Shown: positions 28,901-38,144, counted from the stretch's first letter. The stretch is 57,335 nt of DNA from Gammaproteobacteria bacterium (GCA_028817225.1 JAPPQC010000005.1:1-57335), one strand, 5' to 3'. The notes: generated by a model not told the origin, from the letters alone. A program made the numbers and translations.

Positions 28901-29358
28901 ACTATCTTTCCAAATTTTCCTCCTATGTTGACAGCGTTTCAGACAAGTATCAATTGTCGGGGAATCAAGACAGCATGGATTGCGGCCCTGAATACCCGTC
29001 TGTGGCAAGGCCCGAGCTGGTGTCCGATTGGGAGCGGCTGTTCTACAACAAGTTTTATGCAGCAGGAATTCGCCTCATTCCGCAGTATCAAGTCGAAAAA
29101 TATGTGCTCGACTTCGCGATTATCGTGGATGACAACAAGCGGCTGAATATTGAGATTGACGGTGAGATGTATCACCGCAATTGGGACGGTGAGCGGTGTC
29201 GCAGAGATCAAATAAGAAATCAGCGCCTTATAGAGCTTGGATGGGATGTAATGCGTTTTTGGGTTTATCAGGTGCGTGATGATTTTGAGCGTTGCTTCCT
29301 TCGCGTTCAACGCTGGATAGACAACAAAACAGACAGTGACAGAAACCAGGCTGCATAA
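25924..29358 (+). CDS. wHTH, SF1 helicase and Vsr-like nuclease fusion; putative defence protein
   Basis: A 1144-residue cytoplasmic protein. Residues 1-60 look like a winged helix (PGLQIKDIKQMLDIGIDDVE). An unassigned domain follows. Then comes an UPF1-type superfamily 1 helicase: Walker A GPPGTGKS (380-387), motif II DEAS (732-735), motif III GDPMQLRHIS (from 756), and motifs V-VI (VHKFQGDERD; NVAVTRARAAL near 967). A coiled insertion (about 455-690) separates motifs I and II. The last 100 residues form a Vsr/DUF559-like (REase_MTES_1575-type) nuclease with Asp1063, Glu1077 and Asp1079 in DFAI...IEIDGEMYH. Start: GAGG 8 bases upstream. Helicase-Vsr fusions are known in anti-phage defence; that role is inferred here. 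It is AT-rich against its neighbours and ends convergently 30 bases from kdsB. Confidence 0.85.
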   Translation: MNEVEKGILRAVANNPGLQIKDIKQMLDIGIDDVEQALSGQIKSKLRQDKACRWYLKETSSTENLEESSEQPDPSLTRLCRYYLDCLSQDTPSSVSEFATSKYGQKYVELDVLPMLEQEKSNPFETESGQRFLMRVRRDRNPKVVQLGYPVRLNFVRSSRWEGFKVEPILLFRFQDTNHAGGGMMLAGDLPQINFQALQALPNAGKSNLMEEASQIMDGIGLGDAAINPPDIDELLMRLRTMRPEWDWLENINPRTLSKGAPLSQLRQQGIFNRAILTASEAPPYTKGLESELGVLTSIPKGKCQGTVLGSWIDGQSDEPSTTTRKSSLSAVLMLISCGIQWLFRPAKKQLPLLEVLPLNSEQRQAVQQALSNSVTVITGPPGTGKSQVVTSILMNAAWQNMTILFASKNNKAVDVVETRVNALGSRPVLLRLGANQYQSRFAQHLVSLLSMTSTPDNQARYREHETIHANLGQSSKLIDAKIEALIALRNKIDHLEQQIELFRQEVGDDIFQQCKIVEGQKLEQESQSLISVINQADKERQTLLTRLIWLLIRNFRFKRLNKACKAFKEISSQIGLPMPEMAAEAATADQWLEYRTQIKARVAQSLKAIEYFERLESLAELSSLEELNEQRRALTRDISTNSERLWKAWLRLQPSRINEQQRKLLGDYSALLQMIVAANDEGKQPSKEIYRRFYNLFPQIAPILSCWAVTSLSAKGRIPLEPGFFDLLIIDEASQCDIASALPLLYRAHRVVIIGDPMQLRHISALPKQQDQQFLSKYDLINDYPGWAYSTRSLFDVASSLCRSEDIVALQDHHRSHADIIGFSNEVFYDGRLRVATNYDRLLRPREDEPAIRWIDIAGKTVRPAAGGAVNEIEAKAVVGEISRLVAEGYQGSIGVVSPFRIQANRIRDLVRFDDELSKRLDKSFLSDTVHKFQGDERDIIIFSPVISSGASKGAIGFLKSTPNLFNVAVTRARAALVIVGDRKMALNHGVDYLSKFSSYVDSVSDKYQLSGNQDSMDCGPEYPSVARPELVSDWERLFYNKFYAAGIRLIPQYQVEKYVLDFAIIVDDNKRLNIEIDGEMYHRNWDGERCRRDQIRNQRLIELGWDVMRFWVYQVRDDFERCFLRVQRWIDNKTDSDRNQAA

Positions 29359-29374
29359 ATCTCATGCGATATTG

Positions 29375-29386
29375 TTTTCCGGAAAA
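29375..29386. repeat. Perfect 12-base palindrome at the island's right edge
   Basis: TTTTCCGGAAAA lies between the helicase stop and the convergent kdsB stop, at the point where composition changes. It could be a remnant of the insertion site or a weak bidirectional terminator; the T and A runs flank only a CCGG core. Confidence 0.5.
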
Positions 29387-29388
29387 TA

Positions 29389-30138
29389 TCATCCATCCAT
29401 CAGCGCAGCCGCCATCGCCAAATCCTCCTCGGTGTCTATTCCAAGGTATTGCGGCAGGGTTGCGATGGCGACGCGGATTCGTTCACTATGCCACAGCATT
29501 CTCAGTTGCTCCAGTTTTTCGCGGCGTTCCAGGTCGCATGGCGCCAGCGTGGTGAAGCGCTTCAAGTTGGCGTGGCGGTAGGCGTAGATTCCCAGGTGGC
29601 ATAACCACTCCCCTTCCCCCGCCGGAATCGGCGAGCGGCTGAAATACAGAGCAAAACCCGCCTCGTCGCAGACCACCTTGACCTTGTTCGGGTCTTGCAT
29701 TCCTTCCGGCGATGTCTGCCGGACGGCGAGCGTCGCGCAGGCCGCGTCATCATCGCCGGCGGCGAGCGACGCGGCCATTGCGATGTCGCCGGGGGCGAGA
29801 AACGGCTCGTCGCCCTGCACATTGACGACCACGGCGTCGTCCGGCCAGCCGCGCAGCGCGGCGGCCTCGGCGACACGGTCGGTGCCGCAGGCGTGTTCGG
29901 TGGAGGTGAGGCAGACTTCGCCGCCGAAGCCTTCGACGCATTCGGCGATGCGGCGGTCGTCGGTGGCGACGACCACCTCCCCCGCCCCGCTGCGCGCGGC
30001 GTTGCCGTGCACGCGCTGAATCAGCGGCAGGCCGGCCAGTTCAAGCAGCGGCTTGCCCGGCAGTCTCTGTGAGCGGTAACGCGCGGGGATGACGACCTTG
30101 AAGTCAGGCGTCGGGCGTTTTTTTCCGGTGGCGTTCAT
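29389..30138 (-). CDS. kdsB: 3-deoxy-manno-octulosonate cytidylyltransferase
   Basis: A 249-residue enzyme that activates Kdo with CTP for lipopolysaccharide inner-core synthesis. The nucleotidyltransferase signature [17 protein letters not shown] is at the N-terminus, with QGDEPF and SRSPIP further on; length is standard. The annotated ATG overlaps the preceding Trm112-like gene by 35 bases, an unusually long overlap, and no shorter family-like start is visible. It is the last gene of the msbA-lpxK-Trm112-kdsB operon. Confidence 0.95.
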   Translation of the reverse strand: MNATGKKRPTPDFKVVIPARYRSQRLPGKPLLELAGLPLIQRVHGNAARSGAGEVVVATDDRRIAECVEGFGGEVCLTSTEHACGTDRVAEAAALRGWPDDAVVVNVQGDEPFLAPGDIAMAASLAAGDDDAACATLAVRQTSPEGMQDPNKVKVVCDEAGFALYFSRSPIPAGEGEWLCHLGIYAYRHANLKRFTTLAPCDLERREKLEQLRMLWHSERIRVAIATLPQYLGIDTEEDLAMAAALMDG

Positions 30139-30310
30139 ACTCCTCCTGGAATATCTGCCGCGCCTCTTCCGGCAGCATCACCGGAATGCCGTCGCGCACC
30201 GGATAAGCCAGCCGGGCCGACAGCGAAATCAATTCCTGCCGCTCCCGGTCGTAAATCAGCGGCCCCTTCGTAACCGGGCAAACGAGAATATCAAGCAGAT
30301 GTTCATCCAT
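30104..30310 (-). CDS. Trm112/YcaR-like small zinc-ribbon-type protein
   Basis: A 68-residue protein that begins [18 protein letters not shown] and ends with the conserved [16 protein letters not shown], the YcaR/Trm112 family pattern. Only one Cys is present, so a complete zinc site is unlikely. It lies between lpxK and kdsB as in E. coli, overlapping lpxK by 8 bases and kdsB by 35. In eukaryotes Trm112 activates methyltransferases; the bacterial role is not settled. Confidence 0.88.
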   Translation of the reverse strand: MDEHLLDILVCPVTKGPLIYDRERQELISLSARLAYPVRDGIPVMLPEEARQIFQEEYERHRKKTPDA

Positions 30311-31454
30311 GGATCAGCGCCTCAATCCGGTTCAGCAATGTTTTCTCAAAACCGGCGTCAAGCCGGGTTTCAGTCTCCGCAATCCAGACAGGTTGCAGCG
30401 CTTCGGCGCCGGAATGCGCGAGCGCGGCGCATTTTACACCATCCTTGGCCGTCATCACAACGGGAAGGCCGTCGTCAAACAACAGGTCGCGCACGCGCCA
30501 GGCGTGATGGTCCGGAAATTCATGCCGGCGCACCTCGATGCCGGCGCAAGCGAGCGAGTCAAAGAAACGCCGCGGGTTGCCGATGCCGGCGCAGGCGTGA
30601 ACGGACTGCCCGCCAAAATGCCCGACAGGCTCGCGGCGGCCACTGACAAGATGGCGAAAGGAAGACAAGCGCACGCTCATCTGCGGCGCGCCGGAAGACG
30701 GGTCGGCGCCGCCCGCGCCAACATCCCCGCCCGCCTCCGCATTGCCGCCGACATTGACAACTGCATCATCAGCGCCCGCGCCGCCAGCAACCGGATTGGC
30801 AGAATCACCATGAACCACCCCCATCGCCCCCGCATTGCCGCCGACATTGACCACCACATAATCCACCTCGTCAAGACGCGAGACCGGCTCGCGCAGCGGC
30901 CCCGCCGGCAGCAGCCGGCCATTGCCGAACTTTCTGTCGCCATCCACGACGACAATCTCCAGCGCCCGCGGCAGCGCCGAATGCTGCAAGCCGTCGTCCG
31001 ACAGCACCACCTCCACATCGCAATGCCGCGCCAGCACCAGCGCCGCCTCCCTGCGCCGCGGCGCGATGACGACCGGGCAGCCGGTTTCCTGTGCAATCAG
31101 TTTCGGTTCATCGCCGACCGCGAACGCATCATCGCCGTCGCCGACGCGGTGCGGAAAACCCGCGACCCGCGCCCGGTAACCCCTGCTGACAACACCGACC
31201 CGCCGCCCCCGCGCCTGCAGGAGTTTGGCCAGATGAATCACCAGCGGCGTTTTCCCGGTGCCGCCGACGGTCAAATTGCCGACGACAACAACCGGAACCG
31301 CCAGCGGCTTCGCCGGAAGCCGCCGCCGCGCCAGCCGTCGGGCATTCAGCCCGACGCGATAAACCGCCGACAACGGCGACAGCAAAACGCCCAACCAATG
31401 CCCCCCGTACCAGACGCGCCCGGCCAGGCCGCGCACCGCCGCGGACCATCTCAC
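30303..31454 (-). CDS. lpxK: Tetraacyldisaccharide 4'-kinase with a repeat insert
   Basis: A 383-residue inner-membrane-associated kinase that phosphorylates the 4' position of the lipid A disaccharide precursor. The P-loop [12 protein letters not shown] is at 59-70, SRGYR at 90-94 and the conserved DDGLQH at 153-158. An N-terminal amphipathic or hydrophobic segment (15-35) precedes them. It is about 55 residues longer than the usual enzyme. The excess is a Gly/Ala/Asp-rich insert at about 203-258 in which VVNVGGNA recurs 31 residues apart. The start overlaps the msbA stop (ATGA). Confidence 0.93.
   Translation of the reverse strand: MRWSAAVRGLAGRVWYGGHWLGVLLSPLSAVYRVGLNARRLARRRLPAKPLAVPVVVVGNLTVGGTGKTPLVIHLAKLLQARGRRVGVVSRGYRARVAGFPHRVGDGDDAFAVGDEPKLIAQETGCPVVIAPRRREAALVLARHCDVEVVLSDDGLQHSALPRALEIVVVDGDRKFGNGRLLPAGPLREPVSRLDEVDYVVVNVGGNAGAMGVVHGDSANPVAGGAGADDAVVNVGGNAEAGGDVGAGGADPSSGAPQMSVRLSSFRHLVSGRREPVGHFGGQSVHACAGIGNPRRFFDSLACAGIEVRRHEFPDHHAWRVRDLLFDDGLPVVMTAKDGVKCAALAHSGAEALQPVWIAETETRLDAGFEKTLLNRIEALIHG
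30737..30851 (-). repeat. 22-base direct repeat, 93-base period, within lpxK
   Basis: Identical 22-base copies at 30737-30758 and 30830-30851 begin CCGCATTGCCGCCGACATTG. Their spacing of 93 bases (31 codons) keeps the frame. They account for the Gly-rich insert of LpxK and suggest an in-frame segmental duplication that has since drifted. Confidence 0.85.
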
Positions 31455-33238
31455 TCAATCATTCTCTTCGATTCGGAGGCGCGGTACAGGTCGTAATACC
31501 CCCCCCGCCGGGCCAGCAGTTCCTCGTGCGTGCCCTGCTCGGCAATGCGCCCCCGCGACATCAACACAATGCGGTTCGCCGCTTCAATCGTCGAGAAACG
31601 GTGCGCGATAATCAGCATCGTCTGGCGCCCGGCGATTTCGCCGAGCGCCGCCTGCACCGCGCGCTCGGATTCGGCGTCAAGCGCCGAGGTCGCCTCGTCA
31701 AACACCAGCACGGCGGCCCGTTTCAGCAGCCCCCTGGCGATGGCGATGCGCTGGCACTGGCCGCCCGACAGCCGCGCGCCGGCGTGGCCGACCGGCGTCT
31801 CGAACCCCTGCGGCAGTCGCTCGATAAACTCCAGCGCGTGCGCCCGGCGCGCCGCCTCCAGCAGTTCGTCGCGCGTCACATCGCGCCCATAGACGATGTT
31901 GTTGTACACGGTGTCGTTGAACAGCGTGATGCCCTGGCCGATATAGGCAATCTGTTCGCGCAATTCGGCCAGCGAGATGTCGCGGATGTCGCACCCGTCC
32001 AGTTCAATGCGCCCCTCGCTGCAATCGTAAAGCCGCGGAATCAAACTGACCAGCGTGGACTTGCCGGCGCCGGACTCACCGACCAGCGCCACCGTCTCGT
32101 TGGCCGCAATCTCAAGGTCAATCAAGTGCAGCGCCTCGCCGCCATCGTCGTCGCCGTCATCCTCATCGCCGTCGTAGCGGTGGCTGACGCCGACAAACCG
32201 CAAATCACCGCGAAACCGCCGCCCGGTTCTCGCGCCGGTGTCCTTCTCCGGCGGCGTGTCGAGCAGCGCAAAAACACTCTCGCCGGCGGCGATGCCCTGC
32301 TGCACGATGGCGTTGACATTGACGAGGTTGCGCATGGGCCGAAACAGCAGCATCGCCGCGATGATGAACGAGATGAAGGTGCCGACCGACACCTCGCTGG
32401 TAACCGCCTGAAAACTGGCAAGGTAGATAATCCACGCCATGCTGATTCCGATCAGCAGCATCACAAACGGCGCCCCCGCCGACTTCGCCAGCGCCACCCT
32501 CATGCCGCGGTCGAAGGCGCGCTGGTTGGTCTTGCTGAAGTTGGCCAGTTCGTAGTCGTAGCCGCTCAGCACCTTGACGGCGCGGTTGGCGCTGACCACC
32601 TGCTCGACATCGCTGGTCAGGTAGCCCATCGCCTCTTGCAGCCTGCGGCTGGTCTTGCGAAAGCGCCGGCTCAGATAGCGCAGCGCCAGCACGATGGCCG
32701 GCGTCACCGCCATGAAAATCAGCATCAGCAGCCAGTTGATGTAAAACATCCAGCCGAGCAGGCCGAGAACGGTCAGACTGTCGCGCACGATGACGGTCAG
32801 CGCCTTCGACGCCGAAGTCGAGACCATGCCGATGTTGTAGGTCAGTTTCGAGATGATCTCGCCGCCCGGGCGCCGGTCGTACCACGACGCCGGCAGGCAC
32901 AGCAGGTGCTCAAACACCTCAAAGCGCAGTTGCTTCGTCACATGCTGGCCGACATACGCCATGTAGTAGCCGGCCAGGAAGGTGCCGACGCCGCGCAGCA
33001 CCAGCACGCCGACCAGCGCCAGCGACAGCCACGCGCCGACTTCCTCGTTGCGCTCGACAAAACTCTCGTCGAGAAACGGCTTCATCAGCGCCGCGAACCC
33101 CATGTCGGTCAGCGAATACATCACCATGCCGACAATCGCCAGCGCAAACCAGCCCCAGTGGGCCTTCGTGTAGCCCAGCAGCCTGCGGTAAATCTGCAGC
33201 GGCGTATGGCCCGCGGGCGCCGCGCCGTTGTGCCCCAT
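31451..33238 (-). CDS. msbA: Lipid A export ATP-binding/permease MsbA
   Basis: A 595-residue half-transporter that flips lipid A-core across the inner membrane as a homodimer. Six membrane helices (about 30-310) precede the ATPase: Walker A GESGAGKST (about 384-392), Q-loop YIGQGITLFND, signature LSGGQCQRIAIARGLL, Walker B VLVFDEATSALD and His in IAHRFS. An acidic stretch YDGDEDDGDDDGGE (about 357-370) sits just before Walker A and is not typical. The neighbouring lpxK supports MsbA over other exporters. Confidence 0.94.
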   Translation of the reverse strand: MGHNGAAPAGHTPLQIYRRLLGYTKAHWGWFALAIVGMVMYSLTDMGFAALMKPFLDESFVERNEEVGAWLSLALVGVLVLRGVGTFLAGYYMAYVGQHVTKQLRFEVFEHLLCLPASWYDRRPGGEIISKLTYNIGMVSTSASKALTVIVRDSLTVLGLLGWMFYINWLLMLIFMAVTPAIVLALRYLSRRFRKTSRRLQEAMGYLTSDVEQVVSANRAVKVLSGYDYELANFSKTNQRAFDRGMRVALAKSAGAPFVMLLIGISMAWIIYLASFQAVTSEVSVGTFISFIIAAMLLFRPMRNLVNVNAIVQQGIAAGESVFALLDTPPEKDTGARTGRRFRGDLRFVGVSHRYDGDEDDGDDDGGEALHLIDLEIAANETVALVGESGAGKSTLVSLIPRLYDCSEGRIELDGCDIRDISLAELREQIAYIGQGITLFNDTVYNNIVYGRDVTRDELLEAARRAHALEFIERLPQGFETPVGHAGARLSGGQCQRIAIARGLLKRAAVLVFDEATSALDAESERAVQAALGEIAGRQTMLIIAHRFSTIEAANRIVLMSRGRIAEQGTHEELLARRGGYYDLYRASESKRMIE

Positions 33239-33249
33239 TCGCGCCGCCG

Positions 33250-33720
33250 TCAGCCGCCGGACTCGCCCGACAAAACCGCGCGAATCAGCGGCGCCGGATA
33301 GCCGCGGCGGTACAGGTAGTCCCTGCGTTTGGCGTATTCGCCGCCGTCCGCCGGCGGCGCCTCGCCGAAGCGCTTGCGGCAGCAGCGGCGGGCGTTGTCC
33401 AGCCAGCGGTCTTCCGCCTGCGCCAGCGCGCCGCCGACGCGCGCATCGTCAAAGCCCTTGCCCCGCAACTCCATGCGGATGCGCTCCGGCCCGTAGAGAC
33501 GGCGCTGGCGTTCCGTGACATACGCCTCAAGAAAGCGCCGGTCGGACAACTGCCCGCCCGCCGTCAGTTCGTCAATCACCTCGTCCACGGCGTCCTCGCG
33601 GTAGCCGCGGCCCATCAGTTTCCACTTCAACTCGGCGCTGTAATACTCGCGCCTGGCGAGGTATTTCAGCGCTTTCTTCAGCGGCGGTTCGCGTTCGTCG
33701 GCGGCGCTCTCAGGAGGCAT
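33250..33720 (-). CDS. recX: Regulatory protein RecX
   Basis: A 156-residue inhibitor of RecA filament growth. It shows the three-helix tandem repeats of the family ([45 protein letters not shown]). The start MPPESAADE is chosen because it gives a normal N-terminus and overlaps the end of recA by 11 bases; a longer frame runs inside recA. The coupling with recA is the usual arrangement. Confidence 0.92.
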   Translation of the reverse strand: MPPESAADEREPPLKKALKYLARREYYSAELKWKLMGRGYREDAVDEVIDELTAGGQLSDRRFLEAYVTERQRRLYGPERIRMELRGKGFDDARVGGALAQAEDRWLDNARRCCRKRFGEAPPADGGEYAKRRDYLYRRGYPAPLIRAVLSGESGG

Positions 33721-34738
33721 TTTCGCGCGCGGCCTCGGCGCTCTCGCCGCCGCGGAACAAGGTCTCGCGCAGGCGCCGCTCAATCTCGTCGGCCACCTCG
33801 GGGTGCTCCTCAAGCCAGGCGCGGGCGTTGTCCTTGCCCTGCCCGATTTTCTCGCCGTTGTAGCTGTACCACGACCCTAACTTCTCGACCGCGCCGTGCT
33901 CGGCGCCGAGGTCCAGCAACTGCGAACTCTTGGAGATGCCCTCGTCGAAACGAATGTCAAACTGGGCCATCCGGAACGGCGGCGCCAGTTTGTTCTTGAC
34001 GACCTTGACGCGGGTCTCGTTGCCGAGAAACTCGTCGCCCTTCTTGATTGAGCCGATGCGGCGAATGTCGAGCCGTATTGAAGAGTAGAACTTCAGCGCG
34101 TTGCCGCCGGTCGTCGTCTCGGGGTTGCCGAACATGACGCCGATTTTCATCCGTATCTGGTTGATGAAGATAACCAGCGTGTTGGAGCGCGTGATGTTGC
34201 CGGTCAGTTTGCGCAGCGCCTGCGACATCAGCCGCGCGTGCAGCCCGACATGGCTGTCGCCCATCTCGCCCTCGATCTCGGCGCGCGGCGTCAGCGCCGC
34301 CACCGAGTCCACGACAATCAGGTCCACCGAGCCGGAGCGCACCAGCATGTCCACGATCTCAAGGCCCTGCTCGCCGGTGTCCGGCTGCGAGATCAGCAGG
34401 TTGTCAACATCCACCTTGAGTTTGCCGGCGTACACCGGATCAAGCGCGTGCTCGGCGTCCACAAAAGCGGCGGCGCCGCCCATCTTCTGGCATTCGGCGA
34501 TGACATGCAGCGCCAGCGTCGTCTTGCCGGACGACTCCGGGCCGTAAATCTCGACAACCCGCCCGCGCGGCAGGCCGCCGATGCCGAGCGCCGCATCCAG
34601 CGCCAGCGAGCCGGTCGGTATCGTCTCGACATCCATGCCGGTCTGCACATCGCCGAGGCGCATGATGGCGCCTTTGCCGAACTGTTTTTCAATCTGCGAC
34701 AAGGCCGCTGACAATGATTTTTTGCGATTTTCATCCAC
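33710..34738 (-). CDS. recA: Recombinase RecA
   Basis: A 342-residue DNA-dependent ATPase for strand exchange and SOS signalling. The GTG start at 34738 gives VDENRKKSL, which aligns with the family N-terminus, and has AAGGA 9 bases upstream. Walker A GPESSGKT is at 66-73. [14 protein letters not shown] and the L1/L2 loops ([31 protein letters not shown]) are intact. It is coupled to recX. I see no canonical CTGT-N8-ACAG box in the 250 bases upstream. Confidence 0.97.
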   Translation of the reverse strand: MDENRKKSLSAALSQIEKQFGKGAIMRLGDVQTGMDVETIPTGSLALDAALGIGGLPRGRVVEIYGPESSGKTTLALHVIAECQKMGGAAAFVDAEHALDPVYAGKLKVDVDNLLISQPDTGEQGLEIVDMLVRSGSVDLIVVDSVAALTPRAEIEGEMGDSHVGLHARLMSQALRKLTGNITRSNTLVIFINQIRMKIGVMFGNPETTTGGNALKFYSSIRLDIRRIGSIKKGDEFLGNETRVKVVKNKLAPPFRMAQFDIRFDEGISKSSQLLDLGAEHGAVEKLGSWYSYNGEKIGQGKDNARAWLEEHPEVADEIERRLRETLFRGGESAEAARENAS

Positions 34739-34988
34739 TGGTTTGTGTCCTTGGAAAGTAGGTTGAAAGAAAAATTTCTCGACGAGCGTTCGCGGAATGC
34801 AAGTATCCCACATCCGCGCCTCATCATAAAGCCGCAGTCTGCCGACAGCGCGGGCGCGGCGGGCGCGCAGGCCGACGAAACGCCCCGTCTGGCCGGACGA
34901 CGGGCATTTGGTAGCATATAGATACCGCCGCGCCGCATCGTGCTCCGGCAGCCCGCGACAAAGCCCGCATCCGCGCCCACTTGGCACC
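34739..34988 (-). promoter_or_regulatory. recA upstream region with weak extended -10
   Basis: On the minus strand TGG-GATACT (hexamer 34807-34802) is a possible extended -10 with a poor -35 (TTTATG) 17 bases upstream, giving a leader of about 57 bases. No CTG-N10-CAG LexA box was found by eye on either strand. No gene is evident in this 250-base gap. Confidence 0.3.
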
Positions 34989-35501
34989 TCAGGCCACGCC
35001 GTGTTCCAGCACCCCTCGCAGCGCCTCGGCGACCGCCGCGCGGCGCACCGCGTCGCGCCCGCCGGCAAAGTCAAAACGCCGCGCCACCGCGCCCTGCCCG
35101 CGCCGCTGCCACGCAATCCACACGCAGCCGACCGGCTTGTCGGCGCCGCCGCCGCCGGGGCCGGCGACGCCGCTGACCGCCAGCGCGACATCCGCCGCAT
35201 GGATGCGCGCCAGCACGCCCGCCGTCATCTCCTTCACGACCGCCTCGCTGACGGCGCCGTGGCGCGCCAGCGTCTGCGGCGCGACGCCCAGCACATCGCG
35301 CTTGGCGTCGTTGCTGTAAGTGACGAGGCCGGCGCAAAACCAGTCGGAGGCGCCCGCCGGGTCGGTGCAGACCTTGGCGATCCAGCCGCCGCTGCACGAC
35401 TCGGCGACGGCCAGGCGCAGGCCCCGGGCGCGCAGCGCGGCGGCGACCTCCCCGGCCAGCCGCGCGGCGCCGCCGTCGTCGTGATTTTCTTCGCTTTTCA
35501 T
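34989..35501 (-). CDS. pncC: CinA-family nicotinamide-nucleotide amidase
   Basis: A 170-residue stand-alone CinA C-terminal domain that deamidates nicotinamide mononucleotide in pyridine-nucleotide recycling. The motif [10 protein letters not shown] (residues 33-42) contains the catalytic Ser, and [16 protein letters not shown] forms the substrate loop. The adjacent mutS and recA give the frequent mutS-pncC-recA context. It is divergent from mutS. Confidence 0.92.
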   Translation of the reverse strand: MKSEENHDDGGAARLAGEVAAALRARGLRLAVAESCSGGWIAKVCTDPAGASDWFCAGLVTYSNDAKRDVLGVAPQTLARHGAVSEAVVKEMTAGVLARIHAADVALAVSGVAGPGGGGADKPVGCVWIAWQRRGQGAVARRFDFAGGRDAVRRAAVAEALRGVLEHGVA

Positions 35502-35534
35502 TCGGTTCCGGACAGGCAGCGGGTGAACAATCGG

Positions 35535-35542
35535 ATTATACT
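35535..35542. promoter_or_regulatory. Shared palindromic -10 between pncC and mutS
   Basis: ATTATACT gives TATACT on the plus strand (35537-35542, toward mutS) and TATAAT on the minus strand (35540-35535, toward pncC). No convincing -35 is visible. The predicted plus-strand transcript would start about 4 bases before the mutS ATG. Confidence 0.5.
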
Positions 35543-35552
35543 TTCAGATGCG

Positions 35553-38144
35553 ATGGAGAAATACACGCCCGCGATGCAGCACTACCTGCGAGTCAAGTCG
35601 GAACACCCCGGCTCGCTGTTGTTCTACCAGATGGGCGATTTTTACGAGTTGTTCTACGACGACGCCGAGGAGGCCGCCCGCCTGCTCGACATCACGCTGA
35701 CCTCGCGCAGCCTGTCGTCGTCCGGCAAGCCGATACCGATGGCCGGCGTGCCGGTGCACTCGGCGGAATCCTACATCGCGCGGCTGGTCCGCAAGGGCCA
35801 TTCGGTCGTCATCTGCAACCAGGTCGGCGAGGCCAAACCCGGGCGCGGCCCGGTCAAGCGCCAGGTCGCGCAGGTCGTCACGCCGGGCACGCTGACCGAC
35901 GAGACGCTGCTGCAAGACCGCCGCGAGAACCTGCTGGCCGGCATCTACCGCGGCGAAAACGCCTACGGTCTCGCCGTGCTCGAACTCAGCGCCGGGCGTT
36001 TCACGCTGCGCGAATGCCGCGACAAGGCCGCCCTCGACAGCGAACTCGAGCGCCTCAAGCCCGCCGAGATACTGGTCAGCGAGGAGCACGCCGACGATTA
36101 CACGCCGCCGTCGGCGGACGCCCCGGCCGGCGGCTGCACCCAGCCGCCGTGGCATTTCGAGTTTGAGAACTGCCACCGCGAACTGTGCGAACAACTCGGC
36201 ACCCGCGACCTGTCCGGCTTCGGCTGCGAGGACATGCGCGCCGGCATCTGCGCGGCGGGCGCGCTGCTGCGCTATGTCAGGGACACGCAGCAGTCGGCGC
36301 TGCCGCACCTGCGCGCCATCACCGCCGAACGCGAGCGCGACTACATCGAGATGGACGCCATCAGCCGCAACTGCCTTGAGATAGACCGTTCCATCTCCGG
36401 CCACGAAGACCACACGCTCGTCGCCGTCCACGACCACGCGATGTCGGCGATGGGGTCGCGCTGCCTGCGGCGCTGGTTCGGGCAGCCGCTGACCGACCGC
36501 GCGCGCATCGAGGCGCGCCACGAGGCCATCGGCTGGCTGCTGGACAAGGGCGACCTCGACGAACTGCGCGCCCGCCTCGGCAAAATCAACGACATCGAGC
36601 GCATCGCCTCGCGCCTCGCGCTGATGAGCGCGCGCCCGCGCGATCTGATCGGCCTGCGCGACACGCTTGAACACCTGCCGCAAATCCGCGCGCAGGTGGA
36701 GGCGGCGGACACACCGCTGCTGTCGCGACTGCGCGAACAGCTGGCGGCGCAGCCGGAACTGCTCGACGAACTGCGCCGCGCCGTCGTCGAGGAGCCGCCG
36801 GCGACGGTGCGCGACGGCGGCGTCATCGCCGCGGGCTACGACGCGCAACTCGACGAACTGCGCGAATTGACCGACGGCGCCGACCGCCACCTGCTGGACC
36901 TCGAGAACAGCGAGAAGGAACGCACCGGCATCGCCAGCCTTCGCATCGCCTACAACAAGGTGCACGGCTACTTCATCGAGGTGCCGAAATCCCAGGCCGG
37001 CCAGGTGCCCGACGACTACCGCCGCACGCAGACGCTGAAAAACGCCGAGCGCTTCACGCTGCCCGAACTGCGCCAGTTTGAAAGCCGCGTCATCACCGCG
37101 CGCGAACGCTCGCTGGCGCGCGAGAAAGAGGTGTACCGCGCGCTGCTTGAAGGGCTGCTGCCGCGGCTGCCGCAACTGAAGTCCTGTTCGCAGGCGCTGG
37201 CGGCGCTCGACACGCTGGCGGCGCTGGCCTGGTGCGCGCGCCGCTACCATTACAACCGCCCCAGTTTCACCGGGCGCCCCGGCATCGCCGTCAGCGGCGG
37301 GCGCCACCCGGTCGTTGAGCGCTTCATCGAGCAGGACTTCGTGCCGAACGACCTCGTGCTCGACGACTCGCGCCGCATGCTGATCATCACCGGCCCCAAC
37401 ATGGGCGGCAAATCCACCTACATGCGCCAGACCGCGCTGATTGTGCTGCTGGCGCACATCGGCGCCTGGGTGCCGGCGGACAAGGCCGAAATCGGCGTGA
37501 TTGACCGGATTTTCACGCGCATCGGCGCGTTCGACGACATCGCCTCCGGGCGCTCGACCTTCATGGTCGAGATGACCGAGGCCGCCAACATCCTGAACAA
37601 CGCGACCGACAAAAGCCTTGTGCTGATGGACGAGATTGGCCGCGGCACCAGCACCTTCGACGGCCTCAGCCTGGCCTGGGCGTGCGCCTCGCACCTCGCG
37701 CACGCGACGCGCTCGCTGACGCTGTTTGCGACCCACTACTTCGAGTTGACGGCGCTGGCCGAACTGCACGGCGAACTGCACAATGTGCACATTGACGCCG
37801 TCGAGCACGACGAGAAAATCGTCTTTCTGCACAAGGTCAAGGAAGGCGCCGCCAGCAAGAGTTACGGCTTGCAGGTCGCGCGCCTCGCCGGCATTCCGCC
37901 GCGCGTCATTGAACTGGCGCGCGAGAAACTGGGGCAGATGGAGGCGCGCGAACGCTCGCTGCCGGCGCCGTCGGCGCAGATGCCGCTGGAACTGCCGTCC
38001 GAAGACGCCGCGCCGCCGCCGCCCGACGAACTGCGGCGCGAACTGGACGGCATTGAGCCGGACCGGATGACGCCGCGCGACGCGCTGGAGGCGATTTACC
38101 GGCTGAAGCAACTGTCGGCGCGGCGCGCCGAACCGCGCGATTAA
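35553..38144 (+). CDS. mutS: DNA mismatch repair protein MutS
   Basis: An 863-residue mismatch sensor. The start MEKYTPAMQ matches the family; the frame stays open far upstream only because of GC-rich sequence. The mismatch-contact motif GDFYELF places Phe30 and Glu32. Walker [10 protein letters not shown] lies at 614-622, Walker B is [16 protein letters not shown], and the TFATHYFEL motif is present. There is no Shine-Dalgarno sequence before the ATG. Its TAA overlaps the convergent greA stop (TTAA). Confidence 0.97.
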   Translation: MEKYTPAMQHYLRVKSEHPGSLLFYQMGDFYELFYDDAEEAARLLDITLTSRSLSSSGKPIPMAGVPVHSAESYIARLVRKGHSVVICNQVGEAKPGRGPVKRQVAQVVTPGTLTDETLLQDRRENLLAGIYRGENAYGLAVLELSAGRFTLRECRDKAALDSELERLKPAEILVSEEHADDYTPPSADAPAGGCTQPPWHFEFENCHRELCEQLGTRDLSGFGCEDMRAGICAAGALLRYVRDTQQSALPHLRAITAERERDYIEMDAISRNCLEIDRSISGHEDHTLVAVHDHAMSAMGSRCLRRWFGQPLTDRARIEARHEAIGWLLDKGDLDELRARLGKINDIERIASRLALMSARPRDLIGLRDTLEHLPQIRAQVEAADTPLLSRLREQLAAQPELLDELRRAVVEEPPATVRDGGVIAAGYDAQLDELRELTDGADRHLLDLENSEKERTGIASLRIAYNKVHGYFIEVPKSQAGQVPDDYRRTQTLKNAERFTLPELRQFESRVITARERSLAREKEVYRALLEGLLPRLPQLKSCSQALAALDTLAALAWCARRYHYNRPSFTGRPGIAVSGGRHPVVERFIEQDFVPNDLVLDDSRRMLIITGPNMGGKSTYMRQTALIVLLAHIGAWVPADKAEIGVIDRIFTRIGAFDDIASGRSTFMVEMTEAANILNNATDKSLVLMDEIGRGTSTFDGLSLAWACASHLAHATRSLTLFATHYFELTALAELHGELHNVHIDAVEHDEKIVFLHKVKEGAASKSYGLQVARLAGIPPRVIELAREKLGQMEARERSLPAPSAQMPLELPSEDAAPPPPDELRRELDGIEPDRMTPRDALEAIYRLKQLSARRAEPRD

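Larger units (their letters stand above)
25681..29388 (+). other. AT-richer, probably laterally acquired island
   Basis: Base composition changes sharply at the stop of the Nif11-like gene and changes back at the end of kdsB. Inside, roughly half the bases are A or T and codon third positions are mixed; outside, third positions are overwhelmingly G or C. The segment holds one large gene and perhaps one small one. There is no integrase, transposase, tRNA or clear target duplication at its edges, so the mechanism of entry is unknown. Bases 25681-25923 contain no confidently recognisable gene. Confidence 0.7.

Noticed and set aside
34739..34988. CTGTCGGCAGACTG on the minus strand upstream of recA, considered as a LexA box.
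   Set aside because: The second half does not give CAG at the right spacing, so it is not a CTG-N10-CAG site.
35544..38111. An 855-codon open frame antisense to mutS; similar long antisense frames lie opposite acnA (14076-16148), the GldG-like gene (20146-22821), carB (38852-41104) and the surface protein (45585-48380).
   Set aside because: Stops are rare in GC-rich antisense frames. The translations are Arg/Gln/Val-rich with no domain, while the sense frames are clear known proteins.
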